Made by a program: the position numbers and the translations under genes
Part shown: positions 59,228-64,000 of the stretch, one piece after another
How the letters are laid out: the number at the start of each line of letters is the position of its first letter
Position numbering within the stretch: the stretch's first letter is position 1
Notes under the pieces: generated by a model
The model's database searches: none
Told to the model about the DNA's origin: nothing
Seen by the model: only the letters and a program-made list of their open reading frames with translations
NCBI RefSeq assembly: GCF_001429295.1
Contig: NZ_LMJL01000008.1
Location: forward strand, 950,422 to 1,014,421
Direction of reading: 5' to 3'
Length of the DNA stretch: 64,000 bases
Source of the DNA: Flavobacterium sp. Root935
Lineage (GTDB): Bacteria > Bacteroidota > Bacteroidia > Flavobacteriales > Flavobacteriaceae

Positions 59228-61720
59228 ATGAAAAAAATCAAATTTGCCGTATTACTTGTATTCTTACTTACAAGTTTTTACAATTACTCTCAGCAAGGTC
59301 CGGGTGGCAAAAACAAAGTTAAAGTCACAGGTAAAGTTTATGAAAAAGTAAGTAAACAACCTTTGGAGTATGCTACAATTTCTATTACTGCCCCAAATGA
59401 CACTAAAGTTATTGCTGGTGGTATTACAAATCCAAAAGGAGAATTTGAGGTTGCTGTTGCGCCTGGAACTTACGACATAAAAGTTGAATTTATTTCTTTT
59501 AAATCAACAGAGATCAAGCAAAAGAGTATTCAAGACGACACAAATTTGGGCGTAGTAAATTTATCTGAAGATGCAGCACAATTAAATGAAGTTGTAGTTC
59601 GTGCAGAAAAATCATCTGTAGAAATAAAATTAGATAAAAAAGTCTACAACGTTGGTCAAGATATGATTGTAAAAGGTGGAAGTGTAAGCGATGTTTTAGA
59701 CAATGTTCCATCTGTTTCTGTTGATACAGAAGGAAATGTAAGTTTAAGAGGAAGCGACAACATTCGTATTTTAATTGACGGAAGACCTTCTCAAGCTATA
59801 AATATGGCAGAAGCCCTAAGACAGCTTCCTGCTGATGCAATTGATAAAGTTGAAGTAATCACTAATCCATCAGCGCGTTATGACGCCGAAGGCGGATCTG
59901 GAATTATCAATATTATTCTTAAAAAAGGAAAAAATCAAGGTTTTAACGGAACTTTAATTGCTTCTACAGGTTTACCAGAAACTTATGGTTTAAGTGCCAA
60001 TGTGAATTATAAAACTGAAAAACTAAACTACTTCACAACTGCGGGGTACAACTACAGAACAAACGAAGGAGCAGGTAAAACAAATTCAGAATACCTTAAT
60101 CCAGACGGAACAACAAAAAGTTTCTTGGATGAAGATCGTGATACTAAACGTACCCGAAACGGATTTAACGGAAGAGCTGGATTTGAATGGACAGTTACTC
60201 CAACGACTTTCTGGACAAACGCCATTAATTATCAAAAGAACACTGGTGACGATCGAGATTTGATTAATTATTATAATTATGATGCCGGCCGTAATTTTAC
60301 AGGAACAACTTACCGTTTAAACAACGCAGATACTGGGAGCGAAAATATTGAGTTTACTTCAAACTTAATTAAAAATTTTAACGACAAAGGACACAAACTT
60401 ACTGCAGATCTTTCTGTTTCAAGAAATACAGATGACAGTAATAGTACTATTACTGATTCACCAAATTTTGACACAACATTAAACAACCAAGTACAAAAAC
60501 AAGTTTTATTTCAGGCAGATTATGTATTGCCATTAGGCGAAGGCAGTCAATTTGAAGCAGGTTATAAAGGAAGTTTTGGCGATTTGAACAACGTTTATGA
60601 TGTTACAAATGGTACAGTTCCAAATCCTAATTTATCAAACACATTAGAGTATAAAGAAAACATTAATGCCCTTTATACGCAATATGGTTTCAAAGTAAAT
60701 AAATTCTCTTATTTATTTGGTCTAAGATGGGAAGACACTAATATTGAGGTTAACTTATTAGATAACAGCGATTTTAACACTAAAAAATACAACAATTTAT
60801 TTCCAAGCGCTTTTGTCAGTTACGAAATTTCAGACCAAAGTAATTTCTCTGCAAGTTACAGCAAACGTTTATCCAGACCAAGAGGACGTTTTATGAATCC
60901 AGCTGTAAATTACGCAAGTAACATTAACATATTTCAAGGAAATCCAGATTTAGATCCTTCTTTAACAGATAAATATGACATCGGTTATATCAAAAGATGG
61001 GATAAAGTAACATTTAACACCTCAGCGTATTTTGAAAGCACAAAAGACGTTTTTAGTTTTGTAAGATCTCCTACTGGTGACGTTGTAACGCCTGACGGTG
61101 AAGTGGTAACCCCTGCACCAGGTGAAACAGTTATTGGTACTCCCGTAATCAAAAGTTCTCCTATCAACTTAGGAAGAGAACAAAAATTTGGTTTCGAATT
61201 TACATTTAATTATACTCCATTCAAATGGTGGAAATTAAACAGTAATTTCAACTTTTTCAACGTAAAAACAACTGGAGAAAACAGTTATACCGATACACAA
61301 GGAAACGAAATTGTTCAAAATTTAGACAATCAGGCTAATTCTTGGTTTGCAAGAATCAACTCTAAAGTAACGCTTCCATACAAAATTGACTGGCAATTGA
61401 CAGCTATGTACAATGGCGAACAAAAAACAGCTCAAGGTAAAAATTTAGGAATGTTCGGAATGAATACTGCTTTAAGCAAAGATGTATTAAAAGATAAAGC
61501 TACAATTGCATTCAATATCAGCGACATCTTTAATTCTAGAAAAATGAGATCGTATACGTATTTGGATAATGTAAATTCATACAGCGAATTCCAATTTCGT
61601 AAACGTCAATTTAATTTGTCATTCACTTACCGTTTCAACAAAGCAAAAGGTGAAAGAGATAAAAATATACCAAAAAACAATGAAGGCGGCGGAGAAGGCG
61701 GTGGAGAATTTCCTGGATAA
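59228..61720 (+). CDS. outer-membrane TonB-dependent receptor-like protein (second)
   Basis: The product has 830 residues from the ATG at 59228, which opens a signal peptide (MKKIKFAVLLVFLLTSFYNY). A TTG start 33 nt upstream overlaps a TACATTTG promoter box (59190-59197) and is rejected. The carboxypeptidase-like domain (KVTGKVYEKVSKQPLEYATI) and the plug (GGSVSDVLDNVPSVSVDTEG, then NIRILIDGRPSQ) precede an OMP_b-brl_3-type barrel ending with LSFTYRFNKAKG. The tail is Gly/Glu-rich (NEGGGEGGGEFPG). It resembles the receptor at 8785. The ligand is unknown. Confidence 0.88.
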   Translation: MKKIKFAVLLVFLLTSFYNYSQQGPGGKNKVKVTGKVYEKVSKQPLEYATISITAPNDTKVIAGGITNPKGEFEVAVAPGTYDIKVEFISFKSTEIKQKSIQDDTNLGVVNLSEDAAQLNEVVVRAEKSSVEIKLDKKVYNVGQDMIVKGGSVSDVLDNVPSVSVDTEGNVSLRGSDNIRILIDGRPSQAINMAEALRQLPADAIDKVEVITNPSARYDAEGGSGIINIILKKGKNQGFNGTLIASTGLPETYGLSANVNYKTEKLNYFTTAGYNYRTNEGAGKTNSEYLNPDGTTKSFLDEDRDTKRTRNGFNGRAGFEWTVTPTTFWTNAINYQKNTGDDRDLINYYNYDAGRNFTGTTYRLNNADTGSENIEFTSNLIKNFNDKGHKLTADLSVSRNTDDSNSTITDSPNFDTTLNNQVQKQVLFQADYVLPLGEGSQFEAGYKGSFGDLNNVYDVTNGTVPNPNLSNTLEYKENINALYTQYGFKVNKFSYLFGLRWEDTNIEVNLLDNSDFNTKKYNNLFPSAFVSYEISDQSNFSASYSKRLSRPRGRFMNPAVNYASNINIFQGNPDLDPSLTDKYDIGYIKRWDKVTFNTSAYFESTKDVFSFVRSPTGDVVTPDGEVVTPAPGETVIGTPVIKSSPINLGREQKFGFEFTFNYTPFKWWKLNSNFNFFNVKTTGENSYTDTQGNEIVQNLDNQANSWFARINSKVTLPYKIDWQLTAMYNGEQKTAQGKNLGMFGMNTALSKDVLKDKATIAFNISDIFNSRKMRSYTYLDNVNSYSEFQFRKRQFNLSFTYRFNKAKGERDKNIPKNNEGGGEGGGEFPG

Positions 61721-61784
61721 CATCAGTTAAATTTCAATTCCTGAAATTCCAAATTCCAATCTCTTTGAGATAAATTATAATAGT

Positions 61785-61835
61785 AAAAATCCCAAATTCC
61801 AATTTATAAGATTGGGATTTGGGATTTTTTGTATT
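61785..61835 (+). terminator. hairpin terminator within an AAATTCCAA repeat cluster
   Basis: AAAATCCCAAATTCCAAT (about 61785-61802) pairs with ATTGGGATTTGGGATTTT (61811-61828), followed by TT. The wider region 61730-61920 is filled with AAATTCC/GGAATTT units. Confidence 0.65.
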
Positions 61836-61935
61836 TAACCTTTTATATTTGGAATTTAGAATTTCAGGAATTGGAATTTTCCAAATGAAATTGGAATTTG
61901 GAATTTATAGTATTGGAATTTATTTTTTTGTGCAG

Positions 61936-61966
61936 CAAAAAAAAGAACCCAAAAGGGTTCTTTTCT
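61936..61966 (-). terminator. terminator of the 59-residue membrane gene
   Basis: AAAAGAACCC (61941-61950) pairs with GGGTTCTTTT (61955-61964) over AAAA. On the minus strand it runs into T residues, 15 nt after the stop. Confidence 0.88.
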
Positions 61967-61978
61967 TATGACATCAAT

Positions 61979-62158
61979 CTAGTATTTAATAGATTGTTCT
62001 TCTTGTCTTTTTTTAGCTCTCTTTTCTTTGAACATTTCCCAGCTTGCTCCCGTAACCCAGTAAGATACGAAACCAACTAAGAAAAACATTAACCAAAACC
62101 CTATAGTTAGTATGGTTAAGAAAAGTAAAAAGCCTAAGTACTGTGAAAATTCAAACAT
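61979..62158 (-). CDS. 59-residue single-pass membrane protein
   Basis: ATG at 62158, TAG at 61979. MFEFSQYLGFLLFLTILTIG, then FWLMFFLVGFVSYWV, form one long or two short membrane helices. A basic tail follows (FKEKRAKKRQEEQSIKY), facing the cytoplasm. A consensus promoter (62186-62216) and an intrinsic terminator frame the gene, so expression is likely although it is shorter than usual gene-caller limits. Function is unknown. Confidence 0.72.
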   Translation of the reverse strand: MFEFSQYLGFLLFLTILTIGFWLMFFLVGFVSYWVTGASWEMFKEKRAKKRQEEQSIKY

Positions 62159-62185
62159 GTTTTCCGGAATTTTTGAATGTTACGA

Positions 62186-62216
62186 CAAATGTAGGGTATA
62201 TATTTTTTCTCAGCAA
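62186..62216 (-). promoter_or_regulatory. promoter of the 59-residue membrane gene
   Basis: On the minus strand TTG (62214-62216), 20 nt, then TACATTTG (62186-62193), and the ATG is 27 nt further on. Confidence 0.72.
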
Positions 62217-62340
62217 TAAAATCTAAATCAATTTTCGTTAAATAACATTTATCCGTATATTTATACTCATTTTAAATAAGCTTTTTTTTGAACGTGAAAC
62301 CTTTTAAATAAAGAGTTCATTTCAAATCATAATAATTTTC

Positions 62341-62426
62341 AGGAGCTCTTTCCTGCTGTCCGCTGTATCTTTTTGTTTTTAAAGAAAAAACAAAAAGGAT
62401 GCCGCTTCCATCAGGGCTAGGGCACT
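62341..62426 (+). ncRNA. repetitive structured element, possibly Flavo-1-like RNA
   Basis: AGGAGCTCTTTCCTGCTGTC, then CGCTGTATC, an A/T hairpin (CTTTTTGTTTT with AAAACAAAAAG), and GATGCCGCTTCC, ATCAGGGCTAGGGC. From memory this is a recurrent intergenic element of flavobacteria and may correspond to the Flavo-1 RNA motif. I cannot confirm the family without a covariance search. Confidence 0.4.
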
Positions 62427-62498
62427 CGTTTTCAAAAGAAGTTTCAATTTTACAAATAACATTTCACATTTTTCAAATAACATTTTACAAACAAAAAA

Positions 62499-63884
62499 AT
62501 GAAATACAGAATAGAAAAAGACACCATGGGCGAAGTTCAAGTCCCAGCCGATAAATATTGGGGTGCACAAACAGAACGTTCTAGAAACAATTTCAAAATC
62601 GGACCATCGGCATCTATGCCAAAAGAAATTATAGAAGGGTTTGCTTATCTAAAAAAAGCTGCTGCTTATGCTAATTATGATTTAGGTGTTCTGCCAATAG
62701 AAAAGAGAGATGCCATTGCTGCTGTCTGCGACGAAATCTTAGCTGGGCAACTAGATGACCAGTTTCCGCTTGTAATCTGGCAGACTGGTTCTGGTACACA
62801 AAGCAACATGAACGTTAATGAAGTCATTGCAAATCGCGCACAGGTTCTTAAAGGTTTTGAAATTGGCGAAGGCGAACAATTCATAAAAGCTAACGACGAT
62901 GTAAATAAATCACAATCATCAAACGATACTTTCCCAACCGGAATGCATATCGCAGCCTATAAAATGGTTGTAGAAACAACCATTCCTGGAGTAGAAAAAC
63001 TTCATACTACTTTAGCTAAAAAAGCAGCAGAATTTGCAGATGTTGTAAAAATCGGTCGTACACATTTAATGGATGCAACACCATTAACCTTAGGCCAGGA
63101 AATTTCTGGTTACGCCGCGCAATTAGCTTTTGGCTTAAAAGCCCTAAAAAATACTTTATCGCACTTATCTGAAATCGCATTGGGCGGAACTGCGGTTGGA
63201 ACAGGACTAAACACACCAAAAGGCTACGATGTAAAAGTAGCTGAATATATTGCAAAATTTACGAATCATCCGTTTGTAACAGCAGAAAACAAATTTGAAG
63301 CTCTTGCTGCACACGATGCAATTGTTGAAACTCACGGAGCATTAAAACAATTAGCCGTTTCTTTAAATAAAATTGCGAATGACATAAGAATGTTAGCTTC
63401 TGGTCCACGTTCTGGAATTGGAGAAATTCATATCCCTGAAAATGAGCCAGGTTCTTCTATTATGCCTGGAAAAGTAAATCCAACGCAATGCGAAGCTCTT
63501 ACAATGGTTTGCGCACAAGTTATCGGAAACGATATGGCAATTGCCGTTGGAGGAATGCAGGGACATTACGAATTGAATGTTTTCAAACCTGTTATGGCAG
63601 CTAACTTTTTACAATCGGCACAATTATTAGGCGACGCTTGTGTTTCTTTTGACGAACATTGTGCACAAGGTATCGAACCGAATCACAAACGCATTAAAGA
63701 ATTAGTAGACAATTCATTGATGCTGGTTACGGCCTTAAATACTAAAATCGGTTACTACAAAGCTGCCGAAATCGCACAAACCGCACACAAAAACGGAACT
63801 ACTCTAAAAGATGAAGCAGTTCGTTTAGGCTACGTAACTCCAGAAGATTTTGATGCTTGGGTGAAACCTGAGGAGATGGTTTAA
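62499..63884 (+). CDS. fumC: class II fumarate hydratase
   Basis: This 461-residue enzyme of the citric acid cycle converts fumarate to malate. The class II signature [17 protein letters not shown] lies near residue 318 and carries the catalytic Ser of the mobile loop. [35 protein letters not shown] and [18 protein letters not shown], the last with the catalytic His, are intact. It is iron-sulfur free. A tandem repeat follows the stop. Confidence 0.96.
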   Translation: MKYRIEKDTMGEVQVPADKYWGAQTERSRNNFKIGPSASMPKEIIEGFAYLKKAAAYANYDLGVLPIEKRDAIAAVCDEILAGQLDDQFPLVIWQTGSGTQSNMNVNEVIANRAQVLKGFEIGEGEQFIKANDDVNKSQSSNDTFPTGMHIAAYKMVVETTIPGVEKLHTTLAKKAAEFADVVKIGRTHLMDATPLTLGQEISGYAAQLAFGLKALKNTLSHLSEIALGGTAVGTGLNTPKGYDVKVAEYIAKFTNHPFVTAENKFEALAAHDAIVETHGALKQLAVSLNKIANDIRMLASGPRSGIGEIHIPENEPGSSIMPGKVNPTQCEALTMVCAQVIGNDMAIAVGGMQGHYELNVFKPVMAANFLQSAQLLGDACVSFDEHCAQGIEPNHKRIKELVDNSLMLVTALNTKIGYYKAAEIAQTAHKNGTTLKDEAVRLGYVTPEDFDAWVKPEEMV

Positions 63885-63888
63885 ATTT

Positions 63889-64000
63889 TTGATGGTTGAT
63901 GGTTGATGATTGATGGTTGATGATTGATGGTTGATGATTGATGGTTGATGGTTGATGGTTGATGGTTGATGGTTGATGGTTGATGGTTGATGGTTGATGG
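63889..64000. repeat. heptamer tandem repeat TTGATGG, at least 16 units
   Basis: From 63889 to the window edge the sequence is exactly 16 units of 7 bp. Most are TTGATGG, while units 3, 5 and 7 read TTGATGA. It starts 5 nt after the fumC stop and continues past the window. Confidence 0.95.

Larger units (their letters stand above)
62159..62498. other. intergenic region upstream of fumC
   Basis: This 340-bp gap contains the small gene's promoter, AT-rich DNA with nothing recognised at 62220-62335, and the structured element at 62341-62426. A 63-codon frame on the minus strand here covers the element and looks non-coding. Confidence 0.5.

Noticed and set aside
61898..62080. 60-codon plus-strand ORF after the second TonB receptor gene
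   Set aside because: It crosses a terminator hairpin and lies opposite the better supported 59-residue membrane gene.

Overview
The window looks like chromosome of a Flavobacterium or close relative (Bacteroidota). The DNA is AT-rich, gene starts lack Shine-Dalgarno sequences and sit in A-rich leaders, and many promoters carry the Bacteroidota -7 box TAnnTTTG. There are TonB-dependent receptors with carboxypeptidase-like N-termini, a secreted nuclease with a type IX secretion (T9SS) tail, and several families typical of Flavobacteriaceae. No rRNA, prophage, transposase or CRISPR array is visible.

Layout. 0-14 kb: end of a thioesterase gene, a beta-helix lipoprotein, a secreted endonuclease, purL, a TonB receptor and a long-chain acyl-CoA ligase. 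13.8-28 kb: an accessory region, mostly on the minus strand, holding an exonuclease, several tiny genes, a polyvalent-type kinase, two RlaP-like nucleotidyltransferases around a parvulin-like protein, a TatD hydrolase, an RtcB RNA ligase, a RING/TerD protein, an RNA array, a Cys-rich protein, an HD protein and a WYL regulator. 28-34.3 kb: MarR regulator plus a fatty-acid beta-oxidation operon. 34.5-64 kb: mostly housekeeping and envelope genes (chitinase, Cu/Zn superoxide dismutase, carbonic anhydrase with a SulP transporter, Dps beside OxyR, MnmD, IlvE, an ECF sigma operon, Kup, an RsmB-type methyltransferase, MenE, a second TonB receptor, fumarase). The window ends in a heptamer tandem repeat.

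The main discovery candidate is an RNA-repair island whose core is 16.9-27.9 kb. Between the RING/TerD gene and its promoter lies about 0.4 kb of RNA-like sequence with five copies of a 20-nt element, GGTCAA-N8-TACTTC. In four copies the variable 8-mer is complementary to another 8-mer close by; three matches are perfect and one contains a single G-U pair on the minus-strand RNA. One copy lies inside an otherwise canonical tRNA-Lys(UUU) gene as a 45-nt insertion in the anticodon stem. Removing the insert restores a 73-nt tRNA with a perfect 5-bp anticodon stem. Another copy encloses a bare T-arm, like an acceptor/T-arm minihelix. Three strong and one weaker copy of a palindromic operator (arms ACTGCGCAA and TTGCGCAGT) lie 11-12 nt upstream of a TTTG promoter box, in front of rtcB, the RNA array plus RING/TerD gene, the Cys-rich gene, and a small ORF near 15.2 kb. 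This suggests one regulon, plausibly controlled by the WYL protein, in which structured tRNA-like RNAs are made together with an RNA ligase. It recalls Ro/Y-RNA/rtcB operons, but no TROVE-domain protein is recognisable here.

Family calls come from reading translated sequences by eye. No database search or folding program was run.
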